Part shown: one piece after another, positions 29,401-37,886 of the stretch
Layout: every line of letters begins with the position of its first letter
Position numbering within the stretch: the first letter of the stretch is position 1
NCBI RefSeq assembly: GCF_002356415.1
Contig: NZ_AP018338.1
Span: forward strand, 1-64,000
Length of the DNA: 64,000 bases
Origin: Streptococcus oralis subsp. tigurinus
GTDB lineage: Bacteria > Bacillota > Bacilli > Lactobacillales > Streptococcaceae
Direction of reading: 5' to 3'
The notes under the pieces: generated by a model
Database searches by the model: none
Told to the model about the DNA's origin: nothing
What the model saw: only the letters and a program-made list of their open reading frames with translations
Position numbers and translations under genes: made by a program

Positions 29401-30441
29401 ATGGCAGAAATTACAGCTAAACTTGTTAAAGAGTTGCGTGAAAAATCTGGTGCTGGTGTTATGGACGCTAAGAAAGCATTGGTTGAAGTTGAAGGTGATA
29501 TCGAAAAAGCAATCGAATTGCTTCGTGAAAAAGGTATGGCTAAGGCAGCTAAGAAAGCTGACCGTGTTGCAGCTGAAGGTTTGACTGGTGTATTTGTTAA
29601 CGGTAACGTTGCAGCAGTAGTTGAAGTAAATGCTGAAACTGACTTCGTTGCGAAAAACGCTCAATTCGTTGAGTTGGTAAATGCAACAGCTAAAGTAATT
29701 GCTGAAGGTAAACCAGCGAACAACGAAGAAGCACTTGCTTTGACAATGCCTTCAGGTGAAACTCTTGAAGCAGCCTATGTATCTGCAACAGCTACAATCG
29801 GTGAAAAAATCTCATTCCGTCGTTTTGCTTTGCTTGAAAAAACAGATGCGCAACACTTTGGAGCATACCAACACAATGGTGGTCGAATTGGTGTTATCTC
29901 TGTTATTGAAGGTGGAGACGAAGCGCTTGCTAAACAAATCTCAATGCACATTGCTGCGATGAAACCAACAGTTCTTTCTTACAAAGAATTGGATGAGCAG
30001 TTCGTTAAAGATGAGTTGGCACAATTGAACCACGTGATTGACCAAGATAATGATAGCCGTGCAATGGTTGGTAAACCAGCTCTTCCACACTTGAAATATG
30101 GATCAAAAGCTCAATTGACTGATGAAGTGATTGCTCAAGCTGAAGAAGATATCAAAGCTGAATTGGTTGCAGAAGGCAAACCGGAAAAAATCTGGGATAA
30201 AATCATCCCAGGTAAAATGGATCGCTTCATGCTTGACAACACTAAAGTTGACCAAGCATACACACTTCTTGCACAAGTATACATCATGGATGACAGCAAG
30301 ACGGTTGAAGCCTACCTTGATTCAGTTAACGCTTCAGTAGTTGAGTTCGCTCGCTTTGAAGTTGGTGAAGGTATCGAAAAAGCTGCAAATGATTTTGAAG
30401 CTGAAGTTGCAGCTACAATGGCAGCAGCCTTGAATAACTAA
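29401..30441 (+). CDS. tsf: Elongation factor Ts
   Basis: Nucleotide exchange factor for EF-Tu. The 346-residue protein has an N-terminal UBA-like domain ([20 protein letters not shown]), the motif ETDFVAKN, and dimerisation domains. Length and sequence fit streptococcal EF-Ts. AGGAGAATCAAA precedes the ATG. Confidence 0.98.
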   Translation: MAEITAKLVKELREKSGAGVMDAKKALVEVEGDIEKAIELLREKGMAKAAKKADRVAAEGLTGVFVNGNVAAVVEVNAETDFVAKNAQFVELVNATAKVIAEGKPANNEEALALTMPSGETLEAAYVSATATIGEKISFRRFALLEKTDAQHFGAYQHNGGRIGVISVIEGGDEALAKQISMHIAAMKPTVLSYKELDEQFVKDELAQLNHVIDQDNDSRAMVGKPALPHLKYGSKAQLTDEVIAQAEEDIKAELVAEGKPEKIWDKIIPGKMDRFMLDNTKVDQAYTLLAQVYIMDDSKTVEAYLDSVNASVVEFARFEVGEGIEKAANDFEAEVAATMAAALNN

Positions 30442-30471
30442 AGAATCTGAAACAAAATAGTTCTCAGCCAC

Positions 30472-30513
30472 AAAAAAGCTAGAGGTTTCCAATTGAGGAA
30501 CTCTAGCTTTTTA
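30472..30513 (+). terminator. Terminator of tsf
   Basis: AAAAAGCTAGAG pairs with CTCTAGCTTTTT (30501-30512), with inner pairing of the TTTCC and GGAAC parts. Confidence 0.85.
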
Positions 30514-30678
30514 ATTTTGACTCCTTCTCTTATTGTATTTTAAGAGGTTATTGGCCATGAGTATGAATCCCATGTTAATTCTCACTTGACGCTTACCTCT
30601 CAGATTACATCTCGTGTAACCCCAGCAAGCCTTTATCTGCCCCAAAACTTTGTTTTAGAGAATAGGCTCTATATGAGT
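30511..30678 (-). pseudogene. 3' remnant of an IS1182-type transposase gene
   Basis: Reverse translation gives IEPIL-stop-NKVLGQIKACWGYTR and then CNLRGKRQVRINMGF, ILMANNLLKYNKRRSQN and a stop. This is the C-terminal HxEPxFGxIK...GYxRxxLRG pattern of IS1182-family DDE transposases. Only about 55 codons remain and an in-frame TAA interrupts them. Its 3' end abuts the tsf terminator. No intact terminal inverted repeats were recognised. Confidence 0.8.
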
Positions 30679-30681
30679 ATA

Positions 30682-30704
30682 TAAAAAGCCCTTTAATAAG
30701 GGCT
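30682..30704 (-). terminator. Terminator of cysK
   Basis: On the minus strand AGCCCTT-ATTA-AAGGGCT is followed by TTTTTAT. Confidence 0.8.
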
Positions 30705-30720
30705 AAGTGCATTTAGGAGA

Positions 30721-31647
30721 CTACACTTCAAATTCGTAGAGTGCTGTAGACAAATAACGTTCGCCGTTATCTGGTGCTAAAGCAAGAACTTTCTTCTCTG
30801 TACCTAATTTCTTGGCAACCTCAATTGCCCCGTAAATTGCTGCAGCTGAAGAAATCCCAACAAGGAAGCCTTCTTTTCCACCAATTTCACGTCCGAGTGC
30901 TAGAGCATCATCTGACGTTACGCGGACGATACCATCATAGGCTTTTGTATCAAGGGTTTCAGGAATAAATCCAGCTGAGATGCCTTGAATTTTGTGAGGT
31001 CCTGGTTTTTCACCAGACAAGATAGCTGACTCGTCTGCCTCAACTGCATAAACTTGAATGTTTGAATTTGCTGCTTTAAGAGCGTGAGAAACACCTGAGA
31101 TCGTTCCACCGGTGCCAACACCACCCACAAAAGCATCTAGTCCATCAGAACCGAAAGCAGCCAGTATTTCAGCTCCTGTTGTTCTTTCGTGCACTTCTGG
31201 ATTAGCTGGATTATTAAATTGGAGGGGAAGGAAGCTGTCACGTTCAGCGGCGATTTCCTGAGCTTTGGCAATAGCCCCTTTCATTCCTTCACTTCCAGGA
31301 GTAAGGACGAGTTCAGCACCATAGGCTTGGATAATCTTACGTCGTTCCACACTCATCGTTTCAGGCATGACGATAACAACTTTATATCCTTTAGCGGCAC
31401 CAACCCATGAAAGACCGATACCAGTGTTTCCACTCGTTGCTTCAACAATGGTAGCACCCGGTTTTAGAATACCATCTTGTTCTGCTTTTTCAATCATACT
31501 AAGGGCAATACGGTCTTTTACTGACGATCCAGGGTTAAAAGCTTCTAGTTTAACATAGACGTCTGCAGCACCCTCTGGAACAATGTTGTTGAGTTTAACA
31601 ATCGGTGTTTGTCCAATTAGTTCAGTGATATTATTATAAATAGTCAT
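30721..31647 (-). CDS. cysK: Cysteine synthase (O-acetylserine sulfhydrylase)
   Basis: PLP enzyme that makes cysteine from O-acetylserine and sulfide. The 308-residue protein has PLP Lys44 in SSVKDRIAL, the substrate loop TSGNTG and the phosphate-binding GVGTGGT. It could be CysK or the related CysM; the overall match fits CysK. Transcribed leftward from its own promoter to its own terminator. Confidence 0.95.
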   Translation of the reverse strand: MTIYNNITELIGQTPIVKLNNIVPEGAADVYVKLEAFNPGSSVKDRIALSMIEKAEQDGILKPGATIVEATSGNTGIGLSWVGAAKGYKVVIVMPETMSVERRKIIQAYGAELVLTPGSEGMKGAIAKAQEIAAERDSFLPLQFNNPANPEVHERTTGAEILAAFGSDGLDAFVGGVGTGGTISGVSHALKAANSNIQVYAVEADESAILSGEKPGPHKIQGISAGFIPETLDTKAYDGIVRVTSDDALALGREIGGKEGFLVGISSAAAIYGAIEVAKKLGTEKKVLALAPDNGERYLSTALYEFEV

Positions 31648-31676
31648 AGATATACCTCTTTGTATAAGATGATACT

Positions 31677-31705
31677 AGTATAACGCGCTCAAGGCTATTT
31701 GTAAA
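31677..31705 (-). promoter_or_regulatory. Promoter of cysK
   Basis: On the minus strand TTTACA (31700-31705), 17 bp, TATACT (31677-31682). Confidence 0.7.
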
Positions 31706-31711
31706 ATATAG

Positions 31712-31740
31712 AAATCCTATCAAAGTGATAGGATTTTTTT
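31712..31740 (-). terminator. Terminator of the yigZ-PH gene pair
   Basis: A 10-bp stem AAATCCTATC / GATAGGATTT with an AAAGT loop lies just beyond the PH-domain gene stop. The stronger T run is on the plus strand, so it may also act rightward. Confidence 0.65.
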
Positions 31741-31743
31741 ATA

Positions 31744-32187
31744 TCAAAGGTCTAAGCCATTAATTTTTAATCGATTGTGATAAGCCAATTCTAATAAATA
31801 GGTGTAAAGCGGAAGGATGTCCGTTTTTTTAGGGAATTCAAATTTATGGAAACTCAGATGCTCATTATGTGCTTTTAGAAAGACATTTTCTAAATAAGTG
31901 ATCGTAATCTCACTATCATCTATACCTGCTCCAGCAGTTTCCATTTCAACGTTTACAATGTTCATCAAAAAGAGTGACTTAACAGACATCTTGCGACCAG
32001 TGGCACCTTGCTTATCTGTAAAGATGATACGGATATTTGTAAAAATAATTGAATCGCGAATAAGTTTATATCCACTTTGAATTTCTTCATTCTCTAGTAG
32101 ATATTGTCCATATTCTTTGATAAGAGTCTCTTTGTTTTCCTCGCTGAAGTTACCAGCAAGTCCTTGAATAAATTTTCCAAACGCCAT
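31744..32187 (-). CDS. Bacterial PH-domain protein (YvbH-like)
   Basis: A 147-residue cytoplasmic protein resembling the bacterial pleckstrin-homology-like family (bPH_1): alternating beta strands, the KLIRDSIIFTNIRIIFTDKQ segment and a C-terminal helix. No catalytic residues are evident. Function unknown. It lies 15 bp downstream of yigZ in the same direction and probably shares its transcript. Confidence 0.75.
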   Translation of the reverse strand: MAFGKFIQGLAGNFSEENKETLIKEYGQYLLENEEIQSGYKLIRDSIIFTNIRIIFTDKQGATGRKMSVKSLFLMNIVNVEMETAGAGIDDSEITITYLENVFLKAHNEHLSFHKFEFPKKTDILPLYTYLLELAYHNRLKINGLDL

Positions 32188-32202
32188 GTATTTCTCCTTT
32201 GT

Positions 32203-32838
32203 TTACACTAAGTTTACAGGGACTTCAACTTCTCGTAAACCTTGATCCGTTAAAGTAACCTTTCCATTAAAAAACTCTACAAGAGCAGCCTTGATATTTT
32301 CTTTCTCTTCCTTATCAACATAAATCATTGTATCAACTTGATCTGTAAAGTTTGTATCCAGCTCCATGAGATTATGTTCTTTAAGAAAATTGCCATATTC
32401 TTGATACTGAGTGTAAGACATCTGAATGGCTATGCCAGCCTGTTCTTTGATTTCAATAATGCCAATTTTTTTGACAGCCAAGGCCACACTACCTGCATAA
32501 GCACGAATTAAACCACCAGCACCTAGTTTGATGCCACCAAAATAGCGGGTAACTACTACACAGACATTGGTAAGATTATGATTTTCTAAGACTCCGAGCA
32601 TAGGGACTCCAGCAGTACCACTAGGCTCCCCATCATCACTCGTACGCTTGATTTCACTGCGTTCCCCTACAATAAAAGCAGAGCAGTTATGGGTGGCTTT
32701 ATAGTGTTCTTTTTTGATGGTAGTGATAAAATCACGGGCCTCTTCTTCGCTATAAATACGCTTGACATGGCAGATAAAACGGGATTTTTTGATTTCTTCT
32801 TGGACCTGCCCATCCTCTTTAATTGTTCTAAATTCCAT
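32203..32838 (-). CDS. yigZ: YigZ/IMPACT family protein
   Basis: A 211-residue protein with the N-terminal UPF0029/Impact domain (SRFICHVKRI...HNCSAFIVG and the SDDGEPSGTAG motif) and a C-terminal DUF1949-like ferredoxin domain. The eukaryotic relative IMPACT counters GCN2 activation; bacterial function is uncertain. Divergent from comFA. Confidence 0.9.
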   Translation of the reverse strand: MEFRTIKEDGQVQEEIKKSRFICHVKRIYSEEEARDFITTIKKEHYKATHNCSAFIVGERSEIKRTSDDGEPSGTAGVPMLGVLENHNLTNVCVVVTRYFGGIKLGAGGLIRAYAGSVALAVKKIGIIEIKEQAGIAIQMSYTQYQEYGNFLKEHNLMELDTNFTDQVDTMIYVDKEEKENIKAALVEFFNGKVTLTDQGLREVEVPVNLV

Positions 32839-32879
32839 GATTTAATTGTACTAAAAAAATACCTAAAGTGCGAGATTTT

Positions 32880-32887
32880 TACGAATA
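32880..32887 (+). promoter_or_regulatory. ComX (cin) box of comFA
   Basis: TACGAATA is an exact match to the pneumococcal late-competence combox recognised by sigma factor ComX, preceded by a T tract. It ends only seven bases before the comFA ATG, so the transcript would start at or next to the start codon. Confidence 0.9.
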
Positions 32888-32894
32888 TTAAAGT

Positions 32895-34193
32895 ATGAAA
32901 GTAAATCCAAATTACCTCGGTCGCTTGTTTACTGAGAAAGAATTAACTGAAGAGGAACGACAGATGGCGGTGAAACTGCCGGCAATGAGAAAAGAGAAGG
33001 GGAAATTGCTTTGTCAACGTTGTAATAGTACGATTCTAGAGGAATGGTATCTGCCTATCGGTGCCTACTATTGCAGGGAGTGTTTACTGATGAAGCGAGT
33101 CAGGAGTGATCAAGCTTTATACTATTTTCCGCAGGAAGATTTTCCTAAGCAAGATGTTCTCAAATGGCGTGGTCAGTTAACCCCTTTTCAGGAAAAGGTG
33201 TCAGAGGGATTGATTCGAGCAGTCGAAAAGAAAGAACCGACTTTAGTTCATGCTGTAACAGGAGCTGGAAAGACGGAGATGATTTATCAGGTTGTGGCCA
33301 AAGTGATTGATGAAGGTGGTGCAGTTTGTTTGGCCAGCCCTCGAATCGATGTGTGTTTGGAGCTGTATAAACGACTACAGAATGACTTTGCTTGTGAGAT
33401 AGCACTACTTCATGGTGAGTCAGAACCCTATTTTCGAACACCACTAGTTGTTGCAACAACTCATCAGTTATTAAAATTTTATCATGCTTTTGATTTGTTG
33501 ATAGTGGATGAGGTAGATGCCTTTCCTTATGTTGACAATCAAATGCTTTACCATACTGTAAAGAATAGTGTAAAGGAGAATGGCATGAGAATCTTTTTAA
33601 CAGCTACATCTACTGATGAGTTAGATAGGAAGGTTCGCACAGGAGAATTAAAAAGATTAAGCTTGCCGAGACGGTTTCATGGAAATCCTTTGATTATTCC
33701 TAAACCAGTCTGGTTATCGGATTTTAATCGCTGTTTAGAGAAAAGTCAGTTATCACCTAAGTTAAAGACCTATATTGAGAAACAGAGAAGAACAGGTTAT
33801 CCATTGCTGATTTTTGCATCAGAGATTAAGAAAGGTGAGGGACTAAAAGAAATACTAAAGGTGCATTTCCCGAATGAGAGCATTGGCTTTGTATCTTCTG
33901 TCACAGAAGATCGATTAGAGCAAGTACAAGCTTTTCGAGACGGAGAACTAACAATACTGATCAGTACGACAATATTGGAACGCGGAGTTACCTTCCCTTG
34001 TGTAGATGTTTTCGTAGTAGAAGCTAATCATCGTCTCTTTACCAAGTCTAGCTTGATTCAGATTGGTGGGCGAGTTGGGCGTAGTATGGACAGACCAACT
34101 GGTGAGTTGCTCCTCTTTCATGATGGATTAAATACTTCCATCAAAAAGGCAATCAAGGAAATCAAGCAGATGAACATGGAGGCAGGTTTATGA
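32895..34193 (+). CDS. comFA: Competence protein ComFA, DNA-translocating ATPase
   Basis: DEAD-like superfamily 2 ATPase that helps drive transforming single-stranded DNA through ComEC. The 432-residue protein has a four-Cys zinc finger near the N-terminus (CQRC...CREC), Walker A TGAGKTEM (about 122-129), the DEVD box VDEVDAFP, TAT motif LTATST, and the helicase C motif GGRVGR. It overlaps comFC by four bases. No Shine-Dalgarno precedes the ATG, and the combox position suggests a leaderless mRNA. Confidence 0.96.
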   Translation: MKVNPNYLGRLFTEKELTEEERQMAVKLPAMRKEKGKLLCQRCNSTILEEWYLPIGAYYCRECLLMKRVRSDQALYYFPQEDFPKQDVLKWRGQLTPFQEKVSEGLIRAVEKKEPTLVHAVTGAGKTEMIYQVVAKVIDEGGAVCLASPRIDVCLELYKRLQNDFACEIALLHGESEPYFRTPLVVATTHQLLKFYHAFDLLIVDEVDAFPYVDNQMLYHTVKNSVKENGMRIFLTATSTDELDRKVRTGELKRLSLPRRFHGNPLIIPKPVWLSDFNRCLEKSQLSPKLKTYIEKQRRTGYPLLIFASEIKKGEGLKEILKVHFPNESIGFVSSVTEDRLEQVQAFRDGELTILISTTILERGVTFPCVDVFVVEANHRLFTKSSLIQIGGRVGRSMDRPTGELLLFHDGLNTSIKKAIKEIKQMNMEAGL

Positions 34194-34855
34194 ACTGTTT
34201 ATTATGTGGACAGACTACCAAGTGTGAGCTGACTTTTAGTAGTCTCTTCCTTTTGAAGGATGACTGCAGTTATCTTTGCTTAGCTTGTGCTTCTAGTTTT
34301 GAGAAGATTGGTGAGAAATATTGTCCAAACTGTATGAAAACAGGGGTGTCAACTCAGTGTCAAGATTGTAAACTTTGGTGTAAAGAAGGAGTGCAGGTTG
34401 ATCATAAGGCGATTTTTACCTATAATCAAGCTATGAAAGACTTTTTCAGTCAATATAAGTTTGATGGCGATTTTTTGCTTAGAAAAGTTTTTGCTTCTGT
34501 TCTTGCTGAGGAGCTGAAACAGTATAGAGGTTATCAATTTGTTATAATTCCCCTAAGTCCTGAAAGATTGCTTGAGAGGGGATTTAATCAGGTTGAAGGT
34601 TTGGTTGAGGCAGCAGGCTTTTCTTTTAAAGATATATTAGGAAAAAGAGAAGAGAGTGCTAGTTCCTCTAAAAGCCGTTTGGAAAGGTTGACTACTGAAA
34701 TTCCATTTTTTATTAAAAATGGAATCTCACTTCCTAAGAAGAAGATTTTGCTGATTGATGACATCTATACAACAGGGGCAACTGTGAATCGTGTGAAACG
34801 ACTTCTGGAAGAAGCGGGTGCTTTGGAAGTTAAAACTTTTTCCCTTGTAAGATGA
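34190..34855 (+). CDS. comFC: Competence protein ComFC (phosphoribosyltransferase-like)
   Basis: A 221-residue protein with N-terminal zinc-finger cysteines (CLLCGQ...C, YCPNC, CQDC) and a type I phosphoribosyltransferase domain with the PRPP motif ILLIDDIYTTGAT. It partners ComFA in transformation. Translationally coupled to comFA and under the same ComX box. Confidence 0.95.
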   Translation: MNCLLCGQTTKCELTFSSLFLLKDDCSYLCLACASSFEKIGEKYCPNCMKTGVSTQCQDCKLWCKEGVQVDHKAIFTYNQAMKDFFSQYKFDGDFLLRKVFASVLAEELKQYRGYQFVIIPLSPERLLERGFNQVEGLVEAAGFSFKDILGKREESASSSKSRLERLTTEIPFFIKNGISLPKKKILLIDDIYTTGATVNRVKRLLEEAGALEVKTFSLVR

Positions 34856-34864
34856 GGAAAAAAT

Positions 34865-34893
34865 TTGCAAAATGAAAATGAAAGCGCTATAAT
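34865..34893 (+). promoter_or_regulatory. hpf promoter overlapped by a cre site
   Basis: TTGCAA (34865-34870), 17 bp, TATAAT (34888-34893). TGAAAGCGCTATAA (34879-34892) matches the CcpA consensus TGWAANCGNTNWCA at 13 of 14 positions and covers the -10, so glucose repression is predicted. Confidence 0.65.
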
Positions 34894-34934
34894 ATAGTTA
34901 GAAAAACAAAAATGTTTAGAAAGAAGGTACTTAT

Positions 34935-35483
34935 ATGATTAAATATAGTATCCGTGGTGAAAACCTAGAAGTAACAGAAGCGATTCGTGATTATGTAGTT
35001 TCTAAACTCGAAAAGATCGAAAAGTATTTTCAACCTGAGCAAGAGTTGGATGCACGTGTGAATTTGAAAGTTTACCGTGAAAAAACAGCAAAAGTTGAAG
35101 TAACGATTCCACTTGGATCTATTACTCTCCGTGCAGAAGATATTTCTCAAGATATGTATGGCTCTATCGATCTTGTAACTGATAAAATTGAACGTCAAAT
35201 TCGTAAAAATAAAACAAAAATCGAACGGAAGAATAAAAATAAAGTTGCGACAAGCCAACTCTTTACAGATGCCCTAATTGAAGATGAAAATGTTGTGCAA
35301 CCAAAAGTAGTTCGTTCAAAACAAATTGATTTAAAACCAATGGATTTAGAAGAAGCGCTTCTTCAAATGGATTTATTGGGACATGATTTCTTTATCTATG
35401 TAGATGTAGAAGATCAAACAACAAATGTTTTGTATCGTCGTGAAGATGGTGAGGTTGGTTTGCTCGAAGTAAAAGAATCATAA
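34935..35483 (+). CDS. hpf: Ribosome hibernation promoting factor, long form
   Basis: A 182-residue protein with the N-terminal S30AE domain (about 1-100) and C-terminal dimerisation domain (about 125-180, with MDLEEALLQMDLLGHDFF). The long form joins 70S ribosomes into inactive 100S dimers in starvation. A predicted cre site over its promoter fits that role. Downstream of comFC but with its own promoter and terminator. Confidence 0.95.
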   Translation: MIKYSIRGENLEVTEAIRDYVVSKLEKIEKYFQPEQELDARVNLKVYREKTAKVEVTIPLGSITLRAEDISQDMYGSIDLVTDKIERQIRKNKTKIERKNKNKVATSQLFTDALIEDENVVQPKVVRSKQIDLKPMDLEEALLQMDLLGHDFFIYVDVEDQTTNVLYRREDGEVGLLEVKES

Positions 35484-35502
35484 AATTGAAATAACTAATA
35501 AG

Positions 35503-35533
35503 AGTGGTTTACTGATTTGTAAACCACTTTTTC
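35503..35533 (+). terminator. Terminator of hpf
   Basis: A 10-bp stem AGTGGTTTAC / GTAAACCACT, six-base loop, followed by TTTTTC. Confidence 0.85.
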
Positions 35534-35592
35534 TTGTGCCTATAAGTAAGTAGAAAAACGAGGAAATCCTTGATAAAACAGTCAGAATCGGA

Positions 35593-35638
35593 CCCTATAA
35601 TCTGAACTTATAGGGGTGTTTATATTTATTAAGTAGAC
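35593..35638. promoter_or_regulatory. Shared LysR-type operator block, copy A (before the acyl-CoA dehydrogenase operon)
   Basis: The inverted repeat CCCTATAA-N7-TTATAGGG (35593-35615) contains T-N11-A, the LysR-type recognition signature. Fourteen bases after TTATAG comes ATTAAGTAGAC (35628-35638). The same core (CTATAA-N7-TTATAG), the same 14-base spacing and the same ATTAAGTAGAC recur at 39234-39277 before the second operon. Its centre is about 65 bp before the predicted transcription start. Confidence 0.7.
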
Positions 35639-35707
35639 AAAATAATACCCTAAGGGATAGAATGGGGTTGTCAACAAATAGCGAATACAAAAATGTAAGC
35701 GCTCTTA
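35634..35707 (+). promoter_or_regulatory. Promoter and cre-like site of the acyl-CoA dehydrogenase operon
   Basis: TAGACA (35634-35639), 18 bp, TAGAAT (35658-35663). TGTAAGCGCTCTTA (35694-35707) matches the cre consensus at 13 of 14 positions and lies just downstream of the start, a roadblock position for CcpA. Confidence 0.6.
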
Positions 35708-35730
35708 TAACAATTAAAGGAGTCATGACT

Positions 35731-36939
35731 ATGGCAACAAAAGAAGAAATTTTACGCGAACTATATCCTGAAGACCTTTTTCACTATGCGGATGGTCTAA
35801 CTTTGGGAGAAGCAGAGGTTTTACAAGAAACTCGCCGTTTGATTGAGAAACATCTCCGTCCGGTTATTAATGAATACTGGGAAAAACCTGATTTTCCTTT
35901 TGAAGAATTCTATGCTGTAGCTAAGGGCGCTCAAATTATGAACAATCCAAAATTGTTTGAGGGACGTGAAGGTAGCTGGAAACCATCTGAACTTTATATT
36001 GCCTTCTTGTATCTTGAACTTGCTCGCTTCGATGCTTCTATGGCAACATTCTACACTGTTCATGGCGGACTTTGCTACAACACAATTCTCTTGGGTGGTG
36101 ATGAGCGTCAACAAAAAGAATTTCTTCCAAAACTAGCTGCATTTGATTGGCAAGGTTGCTTCGCTTTAACTGAACCTCTTTCAGGTTCTGATATTGCTGG
36201 AGGACTTGCAACTACTGCAGAACGTGTTGGAGACAAGTGGATTCTAAATGGTGAAAAACGCTGGATTGGTGGTTCAGATACTGCGGATGTCGTTCCTGTA
36301 TTTGCTCGTGATGTTGCGGATGGCAAGGTGAAATGCTTTATCGTTCGTAAGGGAGCTCCTGGATATCATGCAGAACCAATCCCACATAAGATTGCTCTTC
36401 GTTGTGTCCGCAATGGCCATATTACTATGAAGAATGTAGAGGTTCCAGATTCAGACCGTTTGGTAAATATCAATGGTTTTGGTGATGTAGCCCGCATCTT
36501 GACCTTCACTCGTGCGGACGTTGCTCACATTGCTATGGGAGTGACTTGTGGATCTTATGTAGCAGCTCTTAAATATGCTAAAGATCGTGAACAGTTCAAA
36601 CGTCCAATTGCCAAATTCCAAATTGTTCAAGAAAAATTGGCTCGTATGCAGGCAAATGCTGTAGCAGTTATTGCTTATTCAACTCGTATTGCTGAGATGC
36701 AAGAGAAAGGGAATGAATTGATGCTTAACTCGGCTCTTGCTAAGATGCACAATTCCTTGGTGATGCGCGAAACAGTTGCCCTTGCTCGTGAAACTTGCGG
36801 AGGTAATGGTATTACGCTTGAGACAGACGTTGCTCGTTTCTTTGCAGATGCTGAATCAATCTATACCTATGAAGGTTCACACGAAGTGAATGCCTTAATT
36901 GTTGGTCGTGAGATTACTGGACTAGGTGCCTTTGTTTAA
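35731..36939 (+). CDS. Acyl-CoA dehydrogenase, glutaryl-CoA dehydrogenase / ACX4-like
   Basis: FAD enzyme that removes two hydrogens from an acyl-CoA, 402 residues. The FAD-binding stretch FALTEPLSGSD and the C-terminal TYEGSHEVNALIVGRE are present. Glu381 in that last motif is the predicted catalytic base, in the arrangement of glutaryl-CoA dehydrogenase and plant ACX4. The start at 35731 has AAGGAG eight bases upstream; ATGs at 35725 and 35662 are less likely. First gene of acd-hbd-thl. No ETF genes are seen, so the electron acceptor is open: a distant ETF, or oxygen as in ACX4. Substrate inferred only as short-chain. Confidence 0.88.
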   Translation: MATKEEILRELYPEDLFHYADGLTLGEAEVLQETRRLIEKHLRPVINEYWEKPDFPFEEFYAVAKGAQIMNNPKLFEGREGSWKPSELYIAFLYLELARFDASMATFYTVHGGLCYNTILLGGDERQQKEFLPKLAAFDWQGCFALTEPLSGSDIAGGLATTAERVGDKWILNGEKRWIGGSDTADVVPVFARDVADGKVKCFIVRKGAPGYHAEPIPHKIALRCVRNGHITMKNVEVPDSDRLVNINGFGDVARILTFTRADVAHIAMGVTCGSYVAALKYAKDREQFKRPIAKFQIVQEKLARMQANAVAVIAYSTRIAEMQEKGNELMLNSALAKMHNSLVMRETVALARETCGGNGITLETDVARFFADAESIYTYEGSHEVNALIVGREITGLGAFV

Positions 36940-36945
36940 TGTCAG

Positions 36946-36980
36946 AAGGGCGATTGAAGGATTTTTGTTCAATCGTCCTT
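36946..36980 (+). other. Intercistronic hairpin between acd and hbd
   Basis: A 13-bp stem AAGGGCGATTGAA / TTCAATCGTCCTT (one G-U pair) with a nine-base loop and no T run after it. More likely an mRNA processing or stability element than a terminator. Confidence 0.6.
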
Positions 36981-37022
36981 GCTTCATGCACTGGATTTTT
37001 GTAGAATAAGAAGGAGAAAATA

Positions 37023-37868
37023 ATGATATCTAAGGTGATGATTATTGGTTCTGGTCAAATGGGAAGCGGAATTGCTCAAGTATTTGCTCAGGCTGGTTTT
37101 ACAGTTTACTTAAACGATATTAAAGAAGAATTTGTTCAAAGAGGTTTGAACAATATCACAAAACAATTGGAACGTTCAGTTGAAAAAGGACGGATGTCTG
37201 CGGATGAGAAGAATCAGGTATTGGCCAATTTGCTTCCATCTGTTTCATATGAAGATGCGAAACAAGTCCAATTGGTGATTGAAGCTGCAACTGAGAATCG
37301 TGAGATTAAGTTGAATATTTTCAAACAATTGGATGAATTGACTGATCCTAAAACTATCTTAGCATCAAACACATCCTCTTTGTCAATCACGGATATAGCT
37401 GCTGCTACTAAACATCAGGAGCGCGTGATTGGAATGCACTTCTTTAATCCTGCCCCAATCATGAAACTTGTAGAGGTTATTAAGGCCTTGCAGACTTCAG
37501 AAGAAGTGGTTCAGGCGGTTCGTGAACTGACAGTGAAAATTGGTAAAACACCAGTTGATGTTAAAGATTCTTATGGTTTTGTTGTGAACAGAATTTTGAT
37601 TCCTATGATCAATGAAGCCATTTACATTCTAGGTGAAGGAGTGGCTAGTGCCGAGGAAATCGATGAAGCGATGAAACTTGGTGCAAATCATCCTATTGGA
37701 CCTTTGGCTCTTGCTGACTTGATTGGATTGGATGTTTGTTTGGCTATTATGGGCGTCCTAAACCAAGGGTTTGGCGATCAAAAATACCGTCCTGCCCCTC
37801 TTCTTAAGAAAATGGTCGAAGCAGGAAAATTGGGACGGAAGACAAAAGAAGGCTTCTTTACTTACTAG
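37023..37868 (+). CDS. hbd: 3-hydroxyacyl-CoA (3-hydroxybutyryl-CoA) dehydrogenase
   Basis: NAD(P)-dependent interconversion of 3-hydroxyacyl-CoA and 3-oxoacyl-CoA. The 281-residue protein has an N-terminal Rossmann fold (GSGQMGSGIA), active-site His139 (GMHFFNPAP) and Glu151, and a helical dimerisation domain. Length fits the clostridial Hbd/PaaH type. AAGGAG precedes the ATG. Between acd and thl in the first operon. Confidence 0.93.
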   Translation: MISKVMIIGSGQMGSGIAQVFAQAGFTVYLNDIKEEFVQRGLNNITKQLERSVEKGRMSADEKNQVLANLLPSVSYEDAKQVQLVIEAATENREIKLNIFKQLDELTDPKTILASNTSSLSITDIAAATKHQERVIGMHFFNPAPIMKLVEVIKALQTSEEVVQAVRELTVKIGKTPVDVKDSYGFVVNRILIPMINEAIYILGEGVASAEEIDEAMKLGANHPIGPLALADLIGLDVCLAIMGVLNQGFGDQKYRPAPLLKKMVEAGKLGRKTKEGFFTY

Positions 37869-37886
37869 ACACTGATGGAGGTAGTC

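Noticed and set aside
35484..35730. BOX, RUP or other pneumococcal repeat elements in the acyl-CoA cluster intergenic regions
   Set aside because: The repeated part at 35593 and 39234 is limited to an operator-plus-spacer block of about 45 bp with promoter geometry and does not resemble the modular BOX or RUP elements I know.
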